Of a stretch of 64,000 nt of DNA, positions 33,466 to 40,823 are shown in pieces. A program made the position numbers and the translations under genes. Numbering within the stretch: position 1 is the stretch's first letter; every line of letters starts with the position of its first letter. The stretch lies in assembly GCF_002891295.1 (NCBI RefSeq), contig NZ_LGUI01000003.1, positions 620,001 to 684,000 of the forward strand. The letters are read 5' to 3'. Origin of the DNA: Streptomyces eurocidicus. Its GTDB lineage: Bacteria > Actinomycetota > Actinomycetes > Streptomycetales > Streptomycetaceae. The notes beneath the pieces are model-generated. The model was not told the DNA's origin and did not search any database. It was given only the letters and a program-made list of their open reading frames with translations.

Positions 33466-34737
33466 ATGTCGGAGCCGAGGCCCCAAGCACCACTGATCGA
33501 CGCGGAGGAGGACCTGGCGCCCGCGCCTCCCGTGGCGGCCGCGCGCCGGCGGCTGCTCGCCCACCCCGCGCTGGTGCTCCTCGGCATCGTGCTGGCCTCG
33601 CTCAACATGCGGGCGGCGCTGGCCGGGGTGTCCCCGCTGGTCGGCGAGATCGGCGACCACTTCCACCTGGCCGCCACCGCGAGCAGCCTGGTGACGACCA
33701 TCCCCCTCGTCTTCATGGGGCTGGGCTCGATCGCCGCGCCCAGGCTGGCCCGCCGCTGGGGCACCGAGGCCGTGCTGTGCGGCGCGCTCGTACTGCTGTG
33801 CGGCGGCATCCTGCTCCGCGTGGCGCCCCCGGTGGTCGCGCTGTTCGTCGGCTGCGCGCTCGTCGGCACGGCGATAGCCCTGCTGAACGTCCTGATGCCG
33901 GGCCTGATCAAGCGGGACTTCCCCGAGCGGGCCGCGAGCATGACCGCCCTCTACTCCACCGCGATGATCCTGGGCGCCACCGTCTCGGCGGCCTCCGCCG
34001 TGCCCCTGGAGGAGGCCCTCGGCGGCTGGCAGGGGTCCCTGGTCTCCTGGTCGCTCCTCGCGGCCGTCGCCGCCGCCGTGTGGCTTCCCCAGGCGCTCCT
34101 GGCGCGCCGCGGCACCCACCACGGCGAGGCCGCGGCCACCCGGCGCCCCGCCGCCGAGGGGGCGGAGCGCGGGCTGCTGCGCACCCCGCTCGCCTGGCAG
34201 GTCACGCTGTTCATGGGCGTGCAGTCGCTGATCGCGTACGTGTGCATCGCCTGGATGCCGACGATCTTCACCGACGGTGGCATGAGCAAGAGCGGGGCCG
34301 GCCTCGTCTACTCCTTCTACACGCTGGTCCAGATGGCCGGCTCGTTCGTCGTGCCGATCCTGGCCGGGCGGCTGCGCGACCAGCGGCTGCTGGCGGTCGG
34401 CGTCGTGCTGCTGATGGCCGCGGGCGTCACCGGCCTGCTCGTCGCGCCCGTGGCCGGGGCCTGGCTCTGGGCGACCCTGATGGGCGTCGCGCAGGGTGGC
34501 ACGCTGGGGCTCGCGCTCACGATGATGGTGCTGCGCACGAAGGACTCGCACACGGCCGCCCGGCTCTCCGGCATGGCGCAGACCTGGGGCTATCTGGTGG
34601 CGTCCGTCGGCCCGTTCGCGCTCGGCGCGGTGCACCAGGCCACGGACGGCTGGACGCTGCCGGTGGCACTGCTCCTCGTCGCCTGCGCGGGCCTGGTGCT
34701 GCTGGGTCTGGGCGCCGGGCGCGATCGGCGGATCTGA
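33466..34737 (+). CDS. MFS transporter, CynX/NimT family
   Basis: 423-residue, 12-helix transporter. The first helix contains the family-typical SLNMRAALAGVSPLVGEIG; IPLVFMGLGSIAAPRLARRW is the motif A region. The substrate class is cyanate, 2-nitroimidazole and related small anions in characterised relatives. The N-terminus carries a 40-residue Pro/Glu-rich cytoplasmic leader. ATG 33466 has CTGGAGAG upstream. It is likely co-transcribed with, and controlled by, the FCD regulator just upstream. Confidence 0.9.
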   Translation: MSEPRPQAPLIDAEEDLAPAPPVAAARRRLLAHPALVLLGIVLASLNMRAALAGVSPLVGEIGDHFHLAATASSLVTTIPLVFMGLGSIAAPRLARRWGTEAVLCGALVLLCGGILLRVAPPVVALFVGCALVGTAIALLNVLMPGLIKRDFPERAASMTALYSTAMILGATVSAASAVPLEEALGGWQGSLVSWSLLAAVAAAVWLPQALLARRGTHHGEAAATRRPAAEGAERGLLRTPLAWQVTLFMGVQSLIAYVCIAWMPTIFTDGGMSKSGAGLVYSFYTLVQMAGSFVVPILAGRLRDQRLLAVGVVLLMAAGVTGLLVAPVAGAWLWATLMGVAQGGTLGLALTMMVLRTKDSHTAARLSGMAQTWGYLVASVGPFALGAVHQATDGWTLPVALLLVACAGLVLLGLGAGRDRRI

Positions 34738-34891
34738 GACGTTGAGGTGACGGGAGGCCCCTTCCGGGGCGTCCCGTGCCGGTCCCGGCCCGCCGGTGCC
34801 GTTCGCCGGTCCCCTCCGGGGCGTCCGGCGGCCGGAGCCCCGCGGCCCCGGCCGGCAAGCCGTGGAACCCGTCGTGAGGAGTCCGTCCGCC

Positions 34892-35842
34892 ATGCACGTG
34901 CCTTCCCGCATCACCGTCCCCGCCACGCTCGCCGCCTATCACGACGAGTTCGACGGGGAGGCGGGCCGCGCCTGGGTCGCCGCCCTGCCGGACCTGGCCG
35001 CGGAGTTCCTCGGCCGCTGGCGGCTGCGGCTCGACGGACCCCCCTCGCACGGCTTCGTCGCGCTCGTCCTGCCCGTCCTGCGCGAGGACGGCACCCCGGC
35101 CGCGCTCAAGTTCCAGCCGGTCACCGACGAGAGCGTGGGCGAGGCACCGGCCCTGCGCGCCTGGGGCGGCGACGGCGCGGTAGCCCTGCTCGACCACGAC
35201 GCGGACTCGGGGACGATGCTCCTGGAACGGCTGGACGCGAACCGCTCGCTGCTCGCCGTGGAGGACCACGAAGCCTCTCTGCGCATCCTTACGGAGCTCC
35301 TCGCGCGGCTCCTGAAGACCCCGGCCCCGGCCGGCCTGCGCCCGCTCGCGGACATCGCGGGCGCCATGCTCGCCGACACCCCCGGAGCCCTCCCGTACGT
35401 CACCGACACCGCCGACCGGCAGGTGGTCGCGCGCTGCGCCGAGGCCGTGCGGGAGGTGATCGGCGAACCGGGCGACCGCCTGCTGCACTGGGACCTGCAC
35501 TACGAGAACGTCCTGGCCCCGCTGCCCGGCGCGGACCGCGAGCCCTGGCTCGCCATCGACCCGAAGCCCCTCGTCGGCGACCCCGGTTTCGAGCTCCTCC
35601 CGGCCCTCCGCGACCGCTGGGACGACCTCACGGCGACGGGCGACGTGGAACGCGCGGTGCTCCGCCGCTTCGATCTGATGACCGACGTCCTCTCGCTCGA
35701 CCGGGCCCGCGCCGCCCGCTGGACGCTGGGCCGGGTCCTGCAGAACTCCCTGTGGGAGGTGGAGGACACCGAGGACGGCGGGAAGGTCGTGCTCGAACCG
35801 GAGCAGATGGCCATAGCGCGGATCCTGGCGTCCCGGCTGTAG
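34892..35842 (+). CDS. Aminoglycoside/hydroxyurea phosphotransferase family kinase (APH(6)-like)
   Basis: 316-residue kinase-fold protein of the StrB/hydroxyurea phosphotransferase group. ATP-handling Lys is in AALKFQPV; the catalytic loop is RLLHWDLHYENVL, followed by the metal motif AIDPKPLVGDPGFEL. Both catalytic Asp residues are in place, so it is probably active, although the true substrate may not be an antibiotic. I chose ATG 34892 because GTGAGGAG lies upstream; longer in-frame openings from 34796 are Pro/Arg-rich. A very strong terminator follows. Confidence 0.87.
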   Translation: MHVPSRITVPATLAAYHDEFDGEAGRAWVAALPDLAAEFLGRWRLRLDGPPSHGFVALVLPVLREDGTPAALKFQPVTDESVGEAPALRAWGGDGAVALLDHDADSGTMLLERLDANRSLLAVEDHEASLRILTELLARLLKTPAPAGLRPLADIAGAMLADTPGALPYVTDTADRQVVARCAEAVREVIGEPGDRLLHWDLHYENVLAPLPGADREPWLAIDPKPLVGDPGFELLPALRDRWDDLTATGDVERAVLRRFDLMTDVLSLDRARAARWTLGRVLQNSLWEVEDTEDGGKVVLEPEQMAIARILASRL

Positions 35843-35854
35843 GACAACGGGTAA

Positions 35855-35895
35855 ACGGGTAAGGGGCGGGCTCCTGGAGCCCGCCCCTTACCCGT
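35855..35895. terminator. 18-bp perfect terminator hairpin
   Basis: ACGGGTAAGGGGCGGGCT (35855-35872) and AGCCCGCCCCTTACCCGT (35878-35895) pair without a mismatch around a five-base loop. It serves both the phosphotransferase gene on the plus strand and the ABC operon that ends on the minus strand at 35921. Confidence 0.9.
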
Positions 35896-35920
35896 CCCCC
35901 GAGGCCGGGGGAACGGTCCG

Positions 35921-36640
35921 TCACTCCTCCCCGGCCAGGGTCAGACCGCGGAGCTTCTGACCGGCGTACCAGGTCGCGAGGGTCGTGACACCGACCAGGA
36001 GGACGAGGGCGAGCGGGAGGCCGACGTCCGAGGTGATGGCGCCGTCCGCGCCGATCCGCTGGGCGAGCGCCAGGGACCACTGCTGGACGCTCAGGGTGCG
36101 GGCGCCGGAGATGAGGCTGCCGAAGAGGGACTCCCAGACCAGGGCGTAGACGAGACCGGCCACGACGGCGTGCCGGGTGACGGTGCCCAGGAGCAGGAAG
36201 ATCGCGCTGTAGGCGACGGAAGCCACGGCGGCGGCCACGGCGTAGGCGACGGCGATCTGCTGACTGTTGCCGTTGAGGATGAAGCCCGCGATCAGGGTGG
36301 GGACCGCCGAGAAGGCCGCCGTGACGCCGACGGCGACGACCAGCTTGGTGAAGATGATCGTGGGGCGTTTGACGGGCTTGGAGAGCAGGTAGACCACCGA
36401 GCCGTCGTCGATCTCCGGCCCGATCGCGCCCGTACCGGCGACGACGCCGATGAGCGGGACCATCGTGGCGAGCGCGAAGCCGCCCAGGACGTTCGCGGCG
36501 GTGTCGTCGTCGGCGCCGGTGAGGAGGCGGATGACGACCGAGATGGCGATCAGGAGGGCGGGCAGCGCGAAGAGGATGAAGGCGCGGCGGCGGCCGAGGA
36601 GCCCCCGGTAGGTCAGCCGGGCGACGGTGGGGTTGTACAT
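35921..36640 (-). CDS. ABC-2 type transporter permease
   Basis: 239 residues, six hydrophobic helices (for example FILFALPALLIAISVVIRLL and VGVTAAFSAVPTLIAGFIL). The DGSVVYLLSKPVKRPTII segment, with the conserved E/D-D-G and the cytoplasmic coupling helix, is typical of ABC-2 exporters. It is the last gene of a four-gene minus-strand set: ATPase, permease, ATPase, permease. It stands 18 bases after its ATPase, and the pair forms one half of what is probably a hetero-complex exporter. Substrate unknown. Confidence 0.88.
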   Translation of the reverse strand: MYNPTVARLTYRGLLGRRRAFILFALPALLIAISVVIRLLTGADDDTAANVLGGFALATMVPLIGVVAGTGAIGPEIDDGSVVYLLSKPVKRPTIIFTKLVVAVGVTAAFSAVPTLIAGFILNGNSQQIAVAYAVAAAVASVAYSAIFLLLGTVTRHAVVAGLVYALVWESLFGSLISGARTLSVQQWSLALAQRIGADGAITSDVGLPLALVLLVGVTTLATWYAGQKLRGLTLAGEE

Positions 36641-36658
36641 GGCGCTCCAGGGCTCCTT

Positions 36659-37570
36659 TCAGGCCGTGACGAGGTAGGAGAAGACCGATTCCAGGGACTC
36701 GTCGGAGGGCGAGACCGTGAGGAGCCGGATGCCGTGCGCGCGGGCGACGCGCGGCAGCAGGGTGGTGAAGCGGCCGAAGTCGACCGCCTGGACGCGCAGG
36801 GCGCCCTCCTTGAGGTCCACCTCGATGCCGGCCGTGGACGGATCGGCGATGAGGGCGGCGGCGAGGGCCCGGTCGTCGCTGGAGCGCACGAGGTAGCGGT
36901 GCGGGCGGTCCGTCATCAGACGGCGGATCTTGCGGAAGTCGCCGGAGGCGGCGTGCCGACCCGCGACGACGACCTCGATGTGGGCGGCGAGCTGCTCGAC
37001 CTCTTCGAGGATGTGCGAGGAGAACAGCACCGTGCGGCCCTCCGCGCCCATGCGCCGCAGCAGTTCCATCAGCTGCATCCGCTGGCGGGGGTCCATGCCG
37101 TTGAAGGGCTCGTCGAGGAGGAGCACGGACGGCTGGTGGACCAGGGCGGAGGCCATCTTCACGCGCTGGCGCATGCCCTTGCTGTACGTCGCGATCTTGC
37201 GGTCCTGGGCGTACTCCATCTCGACCGTGGCGAGGGCGTGCTGCGCCTCCTTCGCGCCCAGGCCGTGGAGTTCGGCGTTGGCGCGGACGAACTCCCGGCC
37301 GGTGAGGAAGTCGTACATCGCCTCGCGCTCGGGGACGATCCCGATGTGGCGGTAGACGCCCTCGTTGCGCCAGACGGTCGCGCCGTCGAGGGTGACCGTG
37401 CCGGTGGAGGGGGCGAGGAAGCCGCCCATCATGTTGATGAGGGTGGACTTCCCGGCGCCGTTGGGGCCGAGGAGGCCGGTCACACCGGGGCCGACGGTCA
37501 TGGAGACGTCGTTGACGGCGACGACGTTGCCGAACCAGCGGGAGACGTTGTCGATAAGGAGAGTACTCAT
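36659..37570 (-). CDS. ABC transporter ATP-binding protein (second pair)
   Basis: 303 residues. Walker A GPNGAGKST, the Q-loop region, signature YSKGMRQRVKMASALVHQP, Walker B VLLLDEPFNGMDP and the switch His in LFSSHILEEVEQL are all intact. The start is the ATG at 37570 (MSTLLIDNVSRWFGN) with AAGGA upstream. That start region is present twice in tandem (53-bp period), and the distal copy opens an 18-codon leader ending on this start codon. Pairs with the permease downstream. Confidence 0.9.
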   Translation of the reverse strand: MSTLLIDNVSRWFGNVVAVNDVSMTVGPGVTGLLGPNGAGKSTLINMMGGFLAPSTGTVTLDGATVWRNEGVYRHIGIVPEREAMYDFLTGREFVRANAELHGLGAKEAQHALATVEMEYAQDRKIATYSKGMRQRVKMASALVHQPSVLLLDEPFNGMDPRQRMQLMELLRRMGAEGRTVLFSSHILEEVEQLAAHIEVVVAGRHAASGDFRKIRRLMTDRPHRYLVRSSDDRALAAALIADPSTAGIEVDLKEGALRVQAVDFGRFTTLLPRVARAHGIRLLTVSPSDESLESVFSYLVTA

Positions 37571-37669
37571 GGGCGCAGCCCATTCCTTGAGGGGTGGCGG
37601 TCGGGCGACGGGCGGGCACTCATGGGCGCAGCCCATTCCTTGAGGGGTGGCGGTCGGGCGACGGGCGGG
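37565..37669. repeat. 53-bp tandem duplication over the ATPase start site
   Basis: Copy 1 (37565-37617) and copy 2 (37618-37669) are identical except for the last base. Each contains, on the minus strand, CAAGGAATGGGCTGCGCCC followed by ATGAGT, i.e. a ribosome site plus start codon. The duplication lies exactly between the permease stop at 37673 and the real ATPase start at 37570. Confidence 0.95.
37567..37623 (-). CDS. 18-codon leader ORF created by the duplication
   Basis: The distal copy of the duplicated start site opens at ATG 37623 and encodes MSARPSPDRHPSRNGLRP. The TGA stop (37569-37567) shares bases with the ATPase start codon (ATGA). It has the same ribosome site as the ATPase, so it is probably translated and couples or dampens ATPase translation. 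The peptide itself probably has no function. Confidence 0.4.
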   Translation of the reverse strand: MSARPSPDRHPSRNGLRP

Positions 37670-37672
37670 AGG

Positions 37673-38572
37673 TCACAGGCCGACCTTTCGGTAGCGCCGC
37701 ATGAGCAGGCCGAACGACCCGGTGATCAGGGCGAGCAGGACGAGGACGTAGACGACGCCGGTGCCGGTGCCCGGGCCGTGGCCGCCGGGGAAGGCGGACG
37801 TGGCGGAGAGGAACGCCGTCTGGACGCCGTCGATCAGGGTGATCGGCGAGAACAGGCCGAGCCAGCTGATCGCGTCGGTGTTGTCGCGGGCGAGGGCGAT
37901 GCCCTGGACGGTCGACACCGCGCCGTAGGAGATCGTCAGCACGGCGATGACCGCGGCGACGCCGAAGCCGCGGCGCGGGGTGAGCGCGGCGACCACCAGG
38001 CCGAGGCCGGCGAAGAGGAGGGACAGCAGGGCCACGGAGACCAGTCCTTGCGCGAAGCCCTTCGTCTGGTCGGCGAAGTCCAGCTTGGCGAGCAGGGCGC
38101 CCACGTAGAGGATCAGCAGGGGCAGGGCGGTGAGCAGGAAGAGCGCCGAGGCCATCGCCGCGAACTTGGCCGCCACGTAGTCGACGCGCTCGATCGGGCG
38201 GGAGAAGTACAGCGGGACGGTCTTGAAGCGCAGGTCGCGGGAGACCGACTGCGGGGCCTGGGACGCGAGGTAGAGGCCGATGACGGCCTGGAGGAGGATC
38301 GCGTAGCGGGTGTAGGCCACCGGCAGGTCGTTCATCTTCGTGGTCACGGCGACCGCCACCATGATGGCGGCGGGTACGCACATGACGCCGAGGAGGATCA
38401 TCGGCAGGACCTTGGACTTCGCCGACCGCCCGAGGCCGTAGGCACCGCGCAGGCTCTGCGAGAACAGCGAACGGCGGGCGTAGGCGCGGCCGAGCCGGGC
38501 GCCGGAGTAGTTCCGGTAGCCGATGTTGTGGATGACGTCCTGGGCGGGCGCCTTGGTGGTCTCAGGCGGCAT
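37673..38572 (-). CDS. ABC-2 type transporter permease (first pair)
   Basis: 299 residues with six helices after a 60-residue cytoplasmic head (NIGYRNYSGARLGRAYARRS). Typical coupling segment: RFKTVPLYFSRPIERVDYVAAKF. It is close in architecture to the second permease but not a direct duplicate. Its start overlaps the end of the upstream ATPase by 11 bases, so the first ATPase/permease pair is translationally coupled. Confidence 0.88.
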   Translation of the reverse strand: MPPETTKAPAQDVIHNIGYRNYSGARLGRAYARRSLFSQSLRGAYGLGRSAKSKVLPMILLGVMCVPAAIMVAVAVTTKMNDLPVAYTRYAILLQAVIGLYLASQAPQSVSRDLRFKTVPLYFSRPIERVDYVAAKFAAMASALFLLTALPLLILYVGALLAKLDFADQTKGFAQGLVSVALLSLLFAGLGLVVAALTPRRGFGVAAVIAVLTISYGAVSTVQGIALARDNTDAISWLGLFSPITLIDGVQTAFLSATSAFPGGHGPGTGTGVVYVLVLLALITGSFGLLMRRYRKVGL

Positions 38573-39614
38573 CGGGCGCGCCTCCGTTCTGCTCGTCGCG
38601 CTGGGCCGCGGGTGCCCACTGCCGTCCGGCGCCCCAGCCCGCGGCGGCGGGGGCGGTGGCGGGGGTGTCGCCCTCGCCCTCGTCCCGGAAGACCTCCGCG
38701 ATGCGGTGGCGGCGCTGTTCCATGCGGACCAGGCCGAGTTCGAGGTCCGTGACGGCGTCGCGGACGGTGTCGTAGGTGCTGTCGTCGACGACGTCGACGA
38801 GGAGGACGCGGCCGGAGGCGGGTGTGCCGTCGGCGGCGCGGCCGGCCGGGCGCACGGTGAGGCCGGCCCCGGCGAGGGCCGCGTACAGCGCGGCGGTGCC
38901 GTCGGGGCGGGCGTCCGAGTCGGTGACCTCCACGGCGAGGGAGCCCGTGGACTGGGTGAAGTCGTCGGTGGACGAGGACCGGAGCAGCTTGCCGCCGTCG
39001 ATGACCACGACGTGATCGCAGGTGCGCTCCAGCTCGCCCAGCAGATGCGAGGTGACCAGGACCGAGATGCCGAAGTCGGTGTGGACCCGCCGGATCAGGC
39101 CGAGCATCTCGTCGCGACCGACCGGGTCGAGGCCGTTGGTGGGCTCGTCGAGCAGGACCAGCTGCGGATCGTGGACGAGTGCCTGGGCCAGCTTGACCCG
39201 CTGCTTCATGCCGGTCGAATAACCGCCCATGGGGCGGTAGCGCTCCTCGTACAGGCCCACGTGGCGCAGCGTGTCGGCGGTGCGCTCGCGCGCGGCGGTG
39301 GCCGGCAGGCCGGACATGCGGGCCATGTGGACGACGAACTCGGTCGCGGAGACGTCGGGCGGCAGGCAGTCGTGCTCGGGCATGTAGCCCACCCGCTCCC
39401 GGATGGCGGCGCCCTCGGTGGCGACGTCGAGGCCGAGCACGCTGGCGCGGCCCTCGGTGGCGGGGGAGAGCCCGAGCAGGATCTTGATCAGCGTGGACTT
39501 GCCGGCTCCGTTGGCACCCACCAGGCCGGTGACGCCCGGCGCGATGTCGACGGACAGCCGGTCGAGCGCGGTCACCCGGGGGAACCGCTTGCTGAGGCTT
39601 TCGGTAGCGATCAC
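38562..39614 (-). CDS. ABC transporter ATP-binding protein (first pair)
   Basis: 350 residues. Walker A GANGAGKST, signature YSTGMKQRVKLAQALVHDP, Walker B LVLLDEPTNGLDP, switch His in VTSHLLGELE. The C-terminal 100 residues form an accessory domain ending in an Ala/Gly/Pro-rich tail. I chose GTG 39614 (MIATESLSKRF), which has GAAGG seven bases upstream; GTG 39620 is an alternative two codons earlier. It is the promoter-proximal gene of the operon, and the promoter must lie in the 360-base gap to 39975. Confidence 0.9.
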   Translation of the reverse strand: MIATESLSKRFPRVTALDRLSVDIAPGVTGLVGANGAGKSTLIKILLGLSPATEGRASVLGLDVATEGAAIRERVGYMPEHDCLPPDVSATEFVVHMARMSGLPATAARERTADTLRHVGLYEERYRPMGGYSTGMKQRVKLAQALVHDPQLVLLDEPTNGLDPVGRDEMLGLIRRVHTDFGISVLVTSHLLGELERTCDHVVVIDGGKLLRSSSTDDFTQSTGSLAVEVTDSDARPDGTAALYAALAGAGLTVRPAGRAADGTPASGRVLLVDVVDDSTYDTVRDAVTDLELGLVRMEQRRHRIAEVFRDEGEGDTPATAPAAAGWGAGRQWAPAAQRDEQNGGAPDAA

Positions 39615-39741
39615 AGTCACGCCTTCGACGGTAGTGGCGCCCGCCACAGAGGGCGTCAGACCAGATGGCTGGATGTGGGTAGTCCTCGGGTCTGACGTCC
39701 CCGTAGGGGGAGGCGGGCCCATGAGCGGGGGTGGCCTTGAT

Positions 39742-39796
39742 CGGCGAGATGCCGACGGGACACCGACGAGACGGCAACGAGACGGCGACGAGATGG
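39742..39796. repeat. Five 11-bp repeats in the ABC/M24 divergent gap
   Basis: Units CGGCGAGATGC, CGACGGGACAC, CGACGAGACGG, CAACGAGACGG and CGACGAGATGG occupy 39742-39796 with an exact 11-base period; the last three are closest to each other. The gap 39615-39974 has no gene and must carry the promoters of both flanking operons. Confidence 0.7.
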
Positions 39797-39861
39797 CGCG
39801 TGCCGGGCGTGATGAAGAAGCCGGGATCTTGGGAAGGGATCTTGGGCCGGGTTACCGAAAG

Positions 39862-39870
39862 TTATCCACA
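39862..39870 (+). other. Isolated perfect DnaA box
   Basis: TTATCCACA, identical to the strong box at 29223, followed within ten bases by a TTGTGCACG-like sequence on the other strand. It lies in the AT-rich part of the gap upstream of the M24 peptidase gene and could affect that promoter or bind DnaA. Confidence 0.5.
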
Positions 39871-39974
39871 GGGCGTGCACAAGTCTTGACGTAGCCGCGG
39901 AGCATTGTCACATTCATCGATGTCAAGTTGTGGAACGTGTACCGGCGTGTGGCCCTAGGGAACGGCGGACGGCG

Positions 39975-40823
39975 ATGGCCTCAGCAGTGGCTCGTGAACT
40001 GACCGCGGATCTGCGGGGGTTCAAGGAAGTGCAGCGGCTCGCGTACGCCTGCGCGGAGGAGGTCGCCGCCCGGCTGAGGCCGGGGGTGACCGAGCGCGAG
40101 GCGGCCCGGATGCAGCGCGAGTGGCTGCGCGAGCGCGGGGTGCGGGACTGGTTCCACCTCCCCTTCGCGTGGTTCGGGGACCGCACGGCGTTCGTGGGGT
40201 TCCGGGTGCCGCTCCAGTTCTTCCCGACGGGGCGGCGGCTGGAGCCGGGGATGCCGTTCATCCTCGACATGGCCCCGGTGCACCGGGGCTTCACGGCCGA
40301 CATCGGCTATGCGGGCTGCCTCGGCCCCCATCCCCTGCACGACCGGCTGCTGGCGGATCTCCGGGAGCACCGGGAGCTGATCCTCCGCGAGGTGCGCGAG
40401 CGCCGCTCGCTCCGGGAGATCTATGAGGAGGTGGACCGCCTCATGGCGCGCCAGGGCCATGAGAACCGCCATCGGGCGTATCCCTTCGGAGTGATAGCGC
40501 ACAAGGTGGGGCGGGTGCGGGAGCGCCGCTGGTCGCCGCAGGTCCTCGGGTTCGGCACCCAGGCGCTGCGGGGGCTGGCCTCGGACGCCCTGCGCGGCCA
40601 CCGGGAGGGCTGGTCGCCGCTGTGGAGCCCGCACCGCTTCTCCGACCACCCGCCGGCCCCGGGGCTGTGGGCCGTGGAGCCCCACCTCGGCTTCCGGGGA
40701 GTGGGCGCGAAGTTCGAGGAGCTCCTGGTGGTCACCGACTCCCGGGACCCCGAGGAGAGCGCGTTCTGGCTGGACGACGATCTGCCGCATGTGCGGCGCC
40801 GGCAGGAGGAGAGGGCCGCATGA
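39975..40823 (+). CDS. M24-family metallopeptidase
   Basis: 282-residue pita-bread-fold protein related to Xaa-Pro and methionine aminopeptidases. Metal ligands can be followed: Asp pair in FILDMAPVHRGFTADIG, His in GVIAHKVGRV, Glu in LWAVEPHLGFRG and the final Glu in AKFEELLVVT. A hydrophobic Trp/Phe-rich segment (DWFHLPFAWFGDRTAF) shapes the substrate site. ATG 39975 starts the likely protein; no strong ribosome site is visible. Its stop overlaps the next ATG (ATGA), opening a four-gene operon. Some family members have lost peptidase activity, so the role is open. Confidence 0.85.
   Translation: MASAVARELTADLRGFKEVQRLAYACAEEVAARLRPGVTEREAARMQREWLRERGVRDWFHLPFAWFGDRTAFVGFRVPLQFFPTGRRLEPGMPFILDMAPVHRGFTADIGYAGCLGPHPLHDRLLADLREHRELILREVRERRSLREIYEEVDRLMARQGHENRHRAYPFGVIAHKVGRVRERRWSPQVLGFGTQALRGLASDALRGHREGWSPLWSPHRFSDHPPAPGLWAVEPHLGFRGVGAKFEELLVVTDSRDPEESAFWLDDDLPHVRRRQEERAA

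Noticed and set aside
34892..35842. Proven antibiotic resistance gene
   Set aside because: The fold and motifs match APH(6)/hydroxyurea kinases, but many members act on other substrates and there is no antibiotic cluster directly beside it.
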